This document shows, piece by piece, positions 1 through 5,084 of a DNA stretch of 5,084 bases (its first letter is position 1; each line of letters opens with the position of its first letter). The stretch comes from Caldifarciminota bacterium (lineage in GTDB: Bacteria > WOR-3 > Hydrothermia > UBA1063 > CAJXJZ01). The stretch covers positions 1 to 5,084 of the forward strand of contig JALTEL010000655.1 of NCBI GenBank assembly GCA_027073945.1, given 5' to 3'. The position numbers and the translations under genes were made by a program. The notes beneath the pieces were generated by a model, which ran no database searches, was not told where the DNA came from, and worked only from the letters and a program-made list of their open reading frames with translations.

Positions 1-377
1 CCTATGCTGACGTTGGCGTCAATATTGGAAGAACCGTCAAGTGGGTCAAAGGCAACGAGATACTTACCCGGCGGACATTGAATAACTCCTTCTTCTTCTT
101 CCGACGCAAGTCCTATGGCATTATCTCCTTTTGACAGGATGTACTTAAACGTGTCATTGGCATAAATATCCAGTTTTTTCACCTCATCACCGGATACATT
201 TTTTTCACCCGTAAGGCCCAGGATTTCCACAAGCCCTGCTTTATTAACCTCTCTTGAAACTATTTTTGCAGCAAGCACTATATCCGAGAACAGCCCGGTA
301 AATGTTCCCTTTGCACCGGGATATTTATTTTGTTCCTCTATAAGGAACCTTGTGAGAGTCATTGTTTGTTTTTCCAT
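1..377 (-). CDS. fbp: Fructose-1,6-bisphosphatase class I, N-terminal part (cut by window edge)
   Basis: Hydrolyses fructose-1,6-bisphosphate to fructose-6-phosphate in the cytoplasm, the committed step of gluconeogenesis (also used in Calvin-type cycles). The ATG at 377-375 starts 125 complete codons that run off the left edge; the full family length is about 330 residues, so roughly 60% is missing. Visible class I signatures: GDEVKKLD at residues 63-70, the metal-binding acidic SEEEE at 92-96, and DPLDGSSNID at 111-120, which carries the metal and phosphate ligands, followed by VSI. The N-terminal GTFTG segment (about 24-28) lies where mammalian enzymes bind AMP but is only loosely similar, so allosteric control cannot be judged. 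Start choice: AGGAGGA at 387-381 lies three bases before the ATG; a second in-frame ATG at codon 6 has no such site. The likely promoter is about 190 bases upstream (574-602). Identification is by motif and is very secure. Confidence 0.96.
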   Translation of the reverse strand, partial: MEKQTMTLTRFLIEEQNKYPGAKGTFTGLFSDIVLAAKIVSREVNKAGLVEILGLTGEKNVSGDEVKKLDIYANDTFKYILSKGDNAIGLASEEEEGVIQCPPGKYLVAFDPLDGSSNIDANVSI

Positions 378-399
378 AGCTCCTCCTGATTAATCATAG

Positions 400-564
400 T
401 TAAATAATAAAGTAAATGTTTTTGCAGAAGATAACATCGGTGCGATTTATATATCCTATTACACTGCACCGAAAACTCGACAAATACAATTTCTCAAAAT
501 ATCGAGGCTTTTTAATTCTACCCTGGACAAGTACATTGCCACTGCCCTTACTTTTAAATGGCAT
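400..564 (-). CDS. Doubtful 54-codon ORF in the fbp leader
   Basis: An ATG at 564-562 opens 54 codons ending at TAA 402-400, with 22 bases to the fbp start. The peptide begins MPFKSKGSGNVLVQ and is basic in its first half; I do not recognise it. There is no Shine-Dalgarno before the ATG, but the predicted transcription start of the 574-602 promoter lies only about 3 bases upstream, so it would have to be read as a nearly leaderless message. An open frame of this length is not rare in DNA of this composition. It could be a leader peptide, a decayed gene remnant or chance; chance is most likely. Confidence 0.15.
   Translation of the reverse strand: MPFKSKGSGNVLVQGRIKKPRYFEKLYLSSFRCSVIGYINRTDVIFCKNIYFII
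437..472 (-). repeat. Inverted repeat in the fbp leader (7-bp arms)
   Basis: TCGGTGC at 437-443 pairs perfectly with GCACCGA at 466-472, separated by 22 AT-rich bases. On the minus strand it lies 60-95 bases upstream of the fbp start codon. It could be a hairpin in the leader RNA or an operator for a dimeric regulator. No known riboswitch fold is recognised. Confidence 0.35.
476..513. repeat. Weak hairpin flanked by T-runs on both strands
   Basis: CTCGA at 476-480 pairs with TCGAG at 502-506 around a 21-base loop. On the plus strand it is followed by GC and five T (509-513); on the minus strand by TTTT (475-472). The short stem and long loop make it a poor intrinsic terminator. In the minus-strand leader of fbp it sits directly before the 437-472 repeat, so the two could form consecutive stem-loops. 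Confidence 0.25.
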
Positions 565-592
565 AGCTTTAATATTTTAATGCTTACCATTT
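556..592. repeat. Imperfect palindrome over the fbp-side promoter
   Basis: AAATGG at 556-561 is mirrored by CCATTT at 587-592, and the inner AGC/GCT and TTAA/TTAA segments also pair with a one-base shift. The centre (about 574) lies at the downstream edge of the putative -10 box (574-579), so a protein bound here would block RNA polymerase. It is an operator candidate; the regulator is unknown. Confidence 0.3.
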
Positions 593-602
593 GGAGTGTC
601 AA
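574..602 (-). promoter_or_regulatory. Sigma-70-type promoter reading toward fbp
   Basis: On the minus strand TTGACA (602-597) and TAAAAT (579-574) are separated by exactly 17 bases. Transcription would begin near 567 and give fbp a leader of about 190 bases. It has the same -35/-10 pair and spacing as the promoter of the propeller gene at 3003-3031. It lies between the two minus-strand genes, so it would serve fbp independently. Confidence 0.6.
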
Positions 603-720
603 GGCACAACCTAACTAATCAAAAATCCATATGAAAAGAATGTACCCCTAAAAGTTATCGAATAAAAACCCGAATCAGCCTGAACACCTCTCAAAGCAAG
701 AAACGTTTTAGATTTATCTC

Positions 721-739
721 CGGGTTTAGCCCGATTTTT
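721..739 (+). terminator. Hairpin with T-run at the end of the propeller gene
   Basis: CGGG (721-724) pairs with CCCG (730-733) around TTTAG, followed by ATTTTT (734-739), which is terminator-like on the plus strand. On the minus strand the same hairpin begins 7 bases after the TAG of the propeller gene, preceded by A and not followed by T. A longer minus-strand alternative pairs AAACCCG (727-721) with CGGGTTT (672-666) and continues TT, with a 48-base loop. The short stem and orientation leave it uncertain which transcript is stopped. Confidence 0.4.
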
Positions 740-740
740 G

Positions 741-2969
741 CTAATTAACTAAGTATATCTCCTCTGTCTCGTTAGTTTTGTCTGTATTTAACCTTATAAA
801 ATATATGCCTGATGCAAGCTTTTTACCTGTTCTATCTCTTCCGTCCCATTTTATCGTGTAATTTCCAGATTCCTGACGCTCATTTATCAGTGTCTTTACC
901 AATCTGCCGGATATGTTATAGACTTTTAAACTTACCGCTTGATTCTTGCTTGTATTTGTGATTGAATAACGGATTACTGCTTCATTTGTGAATGGATTCG
1001 GGGAAATGCTGAGTAACTCTGGCTTTTGTACTTCAGTATTCATATTATCCCTTTCTTTTATGCCTGCTCCTCCTGTATAAACTGCCAATCCTACACCCCC
1101 TGTTCCAATCCATTTATTCCCAGCACTATCTATGGCAATAGTATTAAAATAGTTAGAAGGCAGGCCCGAATTTGAGGTACTATACACTGTCCAGTTAGTT
1201 CCGTCAAACTTCGCTAATCCACCATATGTTCCAATCCATTTATTGCCTGACTCATCTATAGCAATAGCTTTAACATAGTTAGAAGGCAGGCCCGAATTTG
1301 AGGTACTATACACTGTCCAGTTGGTACCGTCAAACTCCGCCAATCCTCCTCCATATGTTCCAATCCACTTATTCCCTCCCGCATCTATGGCAATGGCATT
1401 AACATAGTCAGAAGGCAGACCCGAATTTGAGGTATCATATACGGTCCAGTTAGTTCCATCAAACTCTACCAATCCTCCACTACCTCCCCACGAACCTGTT
1501 CCAATCCATTTATTCCCAGCACCATTTATAACAACAGCATTAACACAGTTAGAAGGCAAACCTGAATTTGAGGTGTCATATACTGTCCAATTGGTACCAT
1601 CAAACTCTGCTAATCCTCCATGCTTTGTTCCAATCCACTTATTTCCTATACTATCTATGGCAATAGCATATATATAGTTATCAGGCAGACCCGAATTTGA
1701 GGTATCATACACAGTCCAGTTGGTACCATCAAACTCTGCCAATCCTCCATAATATGTGCCAATCCATTCATTCCCCGACGCATCTATGGCAATAGCATAT
1801 ATATAGTTATCAGGCAGACCTGAATTTGATGTGTTATACACAGTCCAGTTGGTACTATCAAACTCTGCTAATCCTCCACCCCCTGTCCCAATCCACTTAT
1901 TCCCTATACTATCTATGGCAATAGCATCAATCCAATTATCAGGCAAGCCTGAATTTGAAGCATTATACGCTGTCCAGTTAGTTCCATCAAACTTTGCCAA
2001 TCCTCCACCCCAGGTTCCAATCCACTTATTCCCTCCCGCATCTATGGCAATGGCATAAACCCAGTTATAAGGCAGGCCTGAATTTGAGCTACTATACACT
2101 GTCCAATTGGTTCCGTCAAACTCCGCTAATCCTGCATACCTTGTTCCAATCCATTCATTCCCCGACGCATCTATGGCAATAGCATAGATATAGTTATCAG
2201 GCAGACCCGAATTTGATGTGTTATACACAGTCCAGTTCGTGCCGTCAAACTCCGCTAATCCTCCACCACCTCCCCACGAACCTGTTCCAATCCATTTATT
2301 CCCAGCACCATCTATGGCAATAGAATTAACATGATTATCAGGCAGACCTGAATTTGATGTGTCATACACAGTCCAGTTCGTGCCGTCAAACTCCGCTAAT
2401 CCTCCTCCATATGTTCCAATCCACTTATTCCCTCCCGCATCTATGGCAATGGCATTAACATAGTTAGAAGGCAGACCCGAATTTGAGGTATCATATACGG
2501 TCCAATTGGTACCATCAAACTTTACCAATCCGCTCCATGTCCCAATCCATTTATTCCCTGAAGCATCTGTGGCAATAGCATATATATGGTTCTCAGACAA
2601 ACCTGAATTTGAAGTGTTATACACAGTCCAGTTGGTACCATCAAACTCTGTAAGTCCCCCATCTGTCCCAATCCATTTATGACCACTCGCATCTATAGCA
2701 ATAGCCCTAACATAGTGAGAAGGTATGCCTGAATTTGCATGGTTATAGAACATCATAGAGTCTGTCAGTGTGTCAAGCATTACAAGTCCTCCGCCATAGG
2801 TGCCTATCCAGATCTTACTGCCTTCTGTGGCAACCGCATAAATATGCTGTCCATTTGTATAGTTAATCCAATCAGCATACTGAGAAAACAGCTTGATAGG
2901 AAAGATTGATACCAGAAGGAAAACAATGATGATACCGACTTTACCCGTAAGCCTGACTTTTTTAATCAC
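741..2969 (-). CDS. Secreted 14-blade beta-propeller repeat protein with C-terminal T9SS/FlgD-like sorting domain
   Basis: 742 residues, predicted secreted or surface-exposed; function unknown. Residues 1-30 form a signal peptide: basic start (K3, K4, R6, K10), a hydrophobic stretch 11-25, and a probable cut near FSQ (28-30); there is no lipobox. Residues about 43-634 hold 14 units of the two-component-regulator-propeller (Reg_prop) type, each with a WIGT core (W54, 99, 141, 183, 226, 273, 316, 359, 402, 445, 488, 535, 578, 620); most also have FDGTNWT and NSGLP. Fourteen units fit two seven-blade propellers. Residues 650-742 ([30 protein letters not shown]) match the Por-secretion-tail/FlgD-like Ig domain. 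Unlike hybrid sensors with this repeat there is no kinase, membrane helix or DNA-binding domain, so a signalling role is not supported; ligand binding or adhesion is a guess. Start is GTG (2969-2967) with AGGAGGT five bases upstream. Stop is TAG. Confidence 0.93.
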   Translation of the reverse strand: MIKKVRLTGKVGIIIVFLLVSIFPIKLFSQYADWINYTNGQHIYAVATEGSKIWIGTYGGGLVMLDTLTDSMMFYNHANSGIPSHYVRAIAIDASGHKWIGTDGGLTEFDGTNWTVYNTSNSGLSENHIYAIATDASGNKWIGTWSGLVKFDGTNWTVYDTSNSGLPSNYVNAIAIDAGGNKWIGTYGGGLAEFDGTNWTVYDTSNSGLPDNHVNSIAIDGAGNKWIGTGSWGGGGGLAEFDGTNWTVYNTSNSGLPDNYIYAIAIDASGNEWIGTRYAGLAEFDGTNWTVYSSSNSGLPYNWVYAIAIDAGGNKWIGTWGGGLAKFDGTNWTAYNASNSGLPDNWIDAIAIDSIGNKWIGTGGGGLAEFDSTNWTVYNTSNSGLPDNYIYAIAIDASGNEWIGTYYGGLAEFDGTNWTVYDTSNSGLPDNYIYAIAIDSIGNKWIGTKHGGLAEFDGTNWTVYDTSNSGLPSNCVNAVVINGAGNKWIGTGSWGGSGGLVEFDGTNWTVYDTSNSGLPSDYVNAIAIDAGGNKWIGTYGGGLAEFDGTNWTVYSTSNSGLPSNYVKAIAIDESGNKWIGTYGGLAKFDGTNWTVYSTSNSGLPSNYFNTIAIDSAGNKWIGTGGVGLAVYTGGAGIKERDNMNTEVQKPELLSISPNPFTNEAVIRYSITNTSKNQAVSLKVYNISGRLVKTLINERQESGNYTIKWDGRDRTGKKLASGIYFIRLNTDKTNETEEIYLVN
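1068..2843 (-). repeat. Tandem DNA repeats encoding the propeller blades
   Basis: Fourteen units can be anchored by the codons of WIGT; the plus-strand anchors begin at 1105, 1231, 1360, 1501, 1630, 1759, 1888, 2017, 2146, 2287, 2416, 2542, 2668 and 2803. The period is mostly 129 bases, with 126, 135 and two 141-base exceptions. All differences are multiples of three, so the frame is kept. The inner units are close to identical at DNA level, while the N-terminal-most unit (anchor 2803) is diverged. The 141-base units (5th and 11th from the N-terminus) carry a 12-base insertion encoding a GSWGG-type glycine loop. Confidence 0.92.
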
Positions 2970-3002
2970 TTTATACCTCCTTTTTATTTTGCTAATAACA
3001 AT

Positions 3003-3031
3003 ATTTTACATCAACATACCTGTTTTGTCAA
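3003..3031 (-). promoter_or_regulatory. Sigma-70-type promoter of the propeller gene
   Basis: On the minus strand TTGACA (3031-3026) and TAAAAT (3008-3003) are 17 bases apart. Transcription would start near 2996, giving a short leader of about 27 bases that includes the AGGAGGT site at 2981-2975. A second TTGACA at 3049-3044 has no -10 partner at usable distance. Confidence 0.7.
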
Positions 3032-3198
3032 GCCTTAGATGTTTGTCAAAAATAATTACACCGAGGGGTATAGGGTTTACTATAATGGACGGGTGAAGAG
3101 GGAGAAGAATAATAGATGGGCTGCAGGAACAAAATGAGCATAAAATCAAATAATATATTGATAATATTAATTCTGCTCTAAGGGAATCGGCAAATTAA

Positions 3199-3227
3199 TT
3201 GAAAGAACCGCTCCGTCGGTTTATAAT
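3199..3227 (+). promoter_or_regulatory. Sigma-70-type promoter of the tRNA-Ser / PLP enzyme / epimerase unit
   Basis: TTGAAA (3199-3204), a 17-base spacer, and a perfect TATAAT (3222-3227). The predicted start near 3234 leaves only about 5 bases of leader before the mature tRNA at 3239. No other promoter can be placed between the tRNA and the downstream coding sequence, so this one probably drives the whole unit. Confidence 0.75.
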
Positions 3228-3238
3228 TTAATGCATAA

Positions 3239-3329
3239 GGAGAGGTGGCCGAGTGGTTGAAGGCGGCGGCTTGCTAAGCCGTTGTCAGGCTTTACCGCCT
3301 GACCGTGGGTTCGAATCCCACCCTCTCCG
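3239..3329 (+). tRNA. tRNA-Ser, anticodon GCU
   Basis: A 91-base class II tRNA that reads AGC and AGU. The acceptor arms GGAGAGG (3239-3245) and CCTCTCC (3322-3328) pair perfectly, with discriminator G3329. The D-arm has the usual TGGCCGAGTGGTTGAAGGC form. The anticodon stem GCGGC/GCCGT (3266-3270/3278-3282) encloses TTGCTAA with anticodon GCT at 3273-3275. The long variable arm typical of tRNA-Ser is a perfect 7-bp stem GTCAGGC/GCCTGAC (3284-3290/3297-3303). The T-arm is GTGGG-TTCGAAT-CCCAC (3305-3321). CCA is not encoded and must be added after transcription. A coding sequence begins 21 bases after the tRNA end. Confidence 0.98.
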
Positions 3330-3350
3330 CTTTTAATCAAAGGCAAAATT

Positions 3351-4307
3351 ATGGAGTATAAAGAAAATATACTTAAGTGTATAGGGAAAACACCTCTCAT
3401 AAAACTAAACCGACTCAACAATGGTTTAAAGCCACTGATACTTGCAAAGGCAGATTTTTTCAATCCTGGTGGAAGTGTTAAAGACAGAATGGCGCTTTAT
3501 ATCCTTGAAAACGCAAGAAGGCAGGGCAGACTGCCGCAAGGCACCACAATTATAGAGGCCACATCGGGAAATACAGGGGTTGCAATTGCACTCTACGGTG
3601 CTGTTATGGGATATAACGTAATTATCACAGTCACTGATAAAGTGTCCAGAGAAAAGATAGACCACCTTAAGGCATTCGGGGCCAAAGTCATTCTTGTCAA
3701 AGGGACATTAAAAGATCGAGATAGAAAGGCCGAGGAATTAGCTGCTTCTATCAAAAACTCTTTTTATGTGGATCAACACACAAATATGGGAAATGTTGAG
3801 TCTCACTATTATACAACCGGCCCCGAAATATGGGAAGGCACAGGAGGCAATATAACGCATTTTGTGGCAGGTATTGGTACAGGGGGAACTTTCACAGGTG
3901 TCTGCAAATATTTAAAAGAGATGAAACCGGAAATAGAGTGCATAGCAGTGGACCCCGTGGGTTCGGTTTTTTATGAATACTACAAAAATAAGAAAATTGT
4001 AGAGGCAAAAGATTATGAAATCGAAGGGCTTGGAGACGAGAGAATCCTTCCCATTATCGATTTTAACCTTATAGATGACATGTTGCAGATAGACGATAGA
4101 GAGGCCTTCACGGTTACAAGAAAATTGGCACTGACAGAAGGCATTTTTGCAGGTGGCTCATCCGGAGCAAATGTAGCATGTGCATTAAAAATAGCAAAAG
4201 GCCTTACAGAGCGGGATGTTGTGGTTACAATACTTCCAGATACAGGACTTAAATACCTATCTAAAATATTCGATGATGATTGGATGAGGCAAAGAGGGCT
4301 TTTGTGA
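3351..4307 (+). CDS. PLP-dependent cysteine synthase / cystathionine beta-synthase-like enzyme
   Basis: 318 residues, fold-type II PLP enzyme, cytoplasmic, expected to catalyse beta-replacement on serine, O-acetylserine or cysteine. Visible motifs: IGKTPL (11-16); NPGGSVKDR (38-46) with Schiff-base lysine K44; TSGNTG (71-76), the substrate-carboxylate loop; DQHTN (141-145) and TGPEIW (156-161); phosphate-binding GTGGTFTG (176-183); EGLGDERILP (225-234); GGSSG (268-272) near the pyridine nitrogen. The C-terminal LPDTGLKYLSK...DDDWM resembles the catalytic core of cystathionine beta-synthase more than CysK, but there is no heme domain or regulatory CBS-domain pair. Substrates are therefore open: cysteine synthase, cystathionine synthase or lanthionine synthase are possible. 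The ATG at 3351 has a weak AAAGG site 7 bases upstream. It is probably transcribed through the tRNA-Ser gene and overlaps the downstream epimerase by 4 bases. Confidence 0.9.
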   Translation: MEYKENILKCIGKTPLIKLNRLNNGLKPLILAKADFFNPGGSVKDRMALYILENARRQGRLPQGTTIIEATSGNTGVAIALYGAVMGYNVIITVTDKVSREKIDHLKAFGAKVILVKGTLKDRDRKAEELAASIKNSFYVDQHTNMGNVESHYYTTGPEIWEGTGGNITHFVAGIGTGGTFTGVCKYLKEMKPEIECIAVDPVGSVFYEYYKNKKIVEAKDYEIEGLGDERILPIIDFNLIDDMLQIDDREAFTVTRKLALTEGIFAGGSSGANVACALKIAKGLTERDVVVTILPDTGLKYLSKIFDDDWMRQRGLL

Positions 4308-5074
4308 AAGAAATCCCATTTTTCAAAATTCACACCAATGGGAACGATTTTATCTTTATTGAATCCACATATAGAGCACACGCGGATATAACAGATATCT
4401 GCAACAGGCACACGGGCATAGGATGTGACGGACTAATTTTTTACACTAAAGAAAAAAGCGGATTTGTATTCTCATATTTTAACAGCGATGGTGCAAGCGC
4501 TCCAATCTGCGGCAATTCATTGATATCCGCAGGCCTGCTGTGGAGAACTCTCACCCAAAACCTGACTGGACTTGAAGTTAATATAAGCGGAGAGAAAAAG
4601 CAGGTCTTTCCTTATGGTGAGGGAAAATGGGGTTCTATTATCTGCCCTCTTAAAAGCGAACTTGAGCAAATTACACTCAATATAAATAACACAAAGTTAA
4701 CGGGATACTATACAAAAGTACCGGGCAATCCACACTTTATCGTGGATATCGATGATGCAATATCCGGGTTTGATAAGTTTGCAGAGAAAATCGTTAAAAA
4801 CAGCAGATTTGAGCATGGAGTAAACGCCGAATTTCTGGTTAATAAGCATGGTAAAAATCCTTTCGTGCTTGTCTATGAGCGCGGAGTTGGAGAAACGCTG
4901 TCCTGTGCCACAGGAGCATCTGCCGTGTATTTGTATCTAAAATTTATAAAAGGCTATACTGTCTCTACACTGAATTTTAAGGGGGGAAAATACGACTTTT
5001 TCGAGAAAAACGGTATGCTCGGGCTCATTGCAAAACCTAAAATTGTAGCAACGGGATATTATTTAATTGATTAA
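4304..5074 (+). CDS. dapF: Diaminopimelate epimerase family protein (DapF-like)
   Basis: 256 residues, slightly shorter than typical DapF (about 270-280). The family interconverts LL- and meso-diaminopimelate through two cysteines, without cofactor, for lysine and peptidoglycan synthesis. Both cysteines are present: C69 in ICGN and C201 in GETLSCATGA. Other expected positions are kept: GNDF (13-16), FNSDG (59-63), GNPH (141-144), the NAEF asparagine (N174) and YERG (191-194), which in DapF hold the distal amino-acid head group. Deviations: HTNGNDF instead of HGLGNDF, CGNSLI instead of CGNG-R, and SCATGAS instead of ACGTGAC. The GTG at 4304 is preferred: it overlaps the upstream TGA (GTGA), has GAGGG five bases before it, and begins just before the conserved FFKIH segment. 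An in-frame TTG at 4280 would add 8 non-conserved residues. The coupling implies co-expression with the PLP enzyme. The family assignment is secure; the exact substrate is less so. Confidence 0.88.
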   Translation: MKEIPFFKIHTNGNDFIFIESTYRAHADITDICNRHTGIGCDGLIFYTKEKSGFVFSYFNSDGASAPICGNSLISAGLLWRTLTQNLTGLEVNISGEKKQVFPYGEGKWGSIICPLKSELEQITLNINNTKLTGYYTKVPGNPHFIVDIDDAISGFDKFAEKIVKNSRFEHGVNAEFLVNKHGKNPFVLVYERGVGETLSCATGASAVYLYLKFIKGYTVSTLNFKGGKYDFFEKNGMLGLIAKPKIVATGYYLID

Positions 5075-5076
5075 AC

Positions 5077-5084
5077 AAGGAGGT
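5077..5084 (+). promoter_or_regulatory. Perfect Shine-Dalgarno of an off-window downstream gene
   Basis: AAGGAGGT, fully complementary to the 16S rRNA tail, begins two bases after the stop of the epimerase gene and ends at the window edge. No terminator separates them, so the plus-strand unit very likely continues with a gene starting near 5090. Its identity cannot be seen. Confidence 0.7.

Larger units (their letters stand above)
378..740. other. Intergenic region between fbp and the propeller gene
   Basis: 363 bases without a convincing protein gene, AT-rich. From right to left it contains a hairpin with T-run (721-739) just past the stop of the propeller gene, an unremarkable stretch (603-720), a near-consensus minus-strand promoter (574-602) inside an imperfect palindrome (556-592), a doubtful minus-strand ORF (564-400), two neighbouring inverted repeats (476-506 and 437-472), and the fbp ribosome site (381-387). 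I see no RNA gene that I can name here. Confidence 0.7.

Noticed and set aside
1831..2182. Plus-strand open frames inside the propeller gene (1831-2058, 1994-2182)
   Set aside because: They are reverse-strand readings of the in-frame 129-base repeats, which stay open because the repeat preserves the frame; there is no ribosome site or independent coding character.
1068..2843. CRISPR array or non-coding satellite for the regularly spaced repeats
   Set aside because: The period is a multiple of three with one continuous open frame, and the units translate to propeller blades; there is no repeat/spacer structure.
2893..3096. Plus-strand 67-codon hydrophobic open frame
   Set aside because: It runs antisense through the signal-peptide region and the promoter of the propeller gene; the hydrophobicity comes from AT-rich DNA.
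3134..3181. Plus-strand 15-codon hydrophobic ORF (MSIKSNN then I/L-rich) with AGGA before the ATG
   Set aside because: Too short to separate from chance in AT-rich sequence. A TATAAT at 3081-3086 lies upstream but lacks a -35 element at proper spacing.
3239..3350. Integration site (att) at the tRNA-Ser 3' end
   Set aside because: No integrase gene and no second copy of the tRNA 3' end is present in the window; the downstream genes are ordinary metabolic genes.
3221..3463. Minus-strand open frame of 80 codons over the tRNA and the start of the PLP enzyme gene
   Set aside because: Its GGIRTHGQ and LQPLGHLS segments are the antisense translation of a tRNA-Ser gene, a well-known kind of false protein annotation.
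3426..3665. Minus-strand open frame within the PLP enzyme gene
   Set aside because: Antisense to a gene with clear family motifs; the product has no recognisable features.
4280..4303. Upstream TTG start for the epimerase
   Set aside because: The extra 8 residues precede the conserved N-terminus of the family, and the GTG at 4304 has a better-placed GAGGG and the typical 4-base stop/start overlap.
4013..4411. Minus-strand 132-codon open frame across the PLP enzyme/epimerase junction
   Set aside because: Antisense to two genes with conserved catalytic motifs; low-complexity serine-rich product; no promoter or ribosome site seen.

Overview
The window looks like chromosomal DNA of a low-GC (roughly 40% by eye) Gram-negative-type bacterium. 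The clues are a secreted repeat protein with a C-terminal tail of the type IX secretion (Por/T9SS) or FlgD-like kind, a diaminopimelate-epimerase-family gene, strong AGGAGG ribosome sites and consensus sigma-70 promoters. The tail type is common in Bacteroidota and other FCB-group or candidate phyla, but the sequence alone does not fix the phylum.

Layout. (1) Positions 1-377, minus strand: the N-terminal 125 codons of class I fructose-1,6-bisphosphatase (fbp), cut by the window edge. (2) Positions 378-740: a 363-base gap. It holds a near-consensus minus-strand promoter (574-602) about 190 bases upstream of fbp, two adjacent inverted repeats that could fold in the resulting leader, a doubtful 54-codon ORF, and a hairpin plus T-run at 721-739. 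(3) Positions 741-2969, minus strand: a 742-residue secreted protein made of 14 propeller-blade repeats (Reg_prop type) and a C-terminal sorting-type domain. It has its own TTGACA-17-TAAAAT promoter. (4) Positions 3199-5084, plus strand: a consensus promoter, tRNA-Ser(GCU), then 21 bases later a PLP-dependent cysteine synthase/cystathionine beta-synthase-like enzyme. A DapF-family epimerase overlaps it by 4 bases. A perfect Shine-Dalgarno at the last bases announces another gene.

How the genes work together. The tRNA, the PLP enzyme and the epimerase appear to form one transcription unit: no promoter or terminator is visible between them, and the two enzyme genes are translationally coupled. 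A beta-replacement enzyme paired with an epimerase that keeps the residues for a distal amino-acid head group is what would be expected for ordinary cysteine plus lysine/peptidoglycan metabolism. It would also fit a short route to meso-lanthionine or a related diamino diacid. The second reading is a hypothesis. fbp (gluconeogenesis) and the propeller gene are on the opposite strand and show no evident functional link to this unit.

No mobile element, CRISPR array or clearly new multi-gene system is visible. The most interesting points are the enzyme pair, the tRNA-mRNA arrangement, the mosaic propeller repeats and the long fbp leader.
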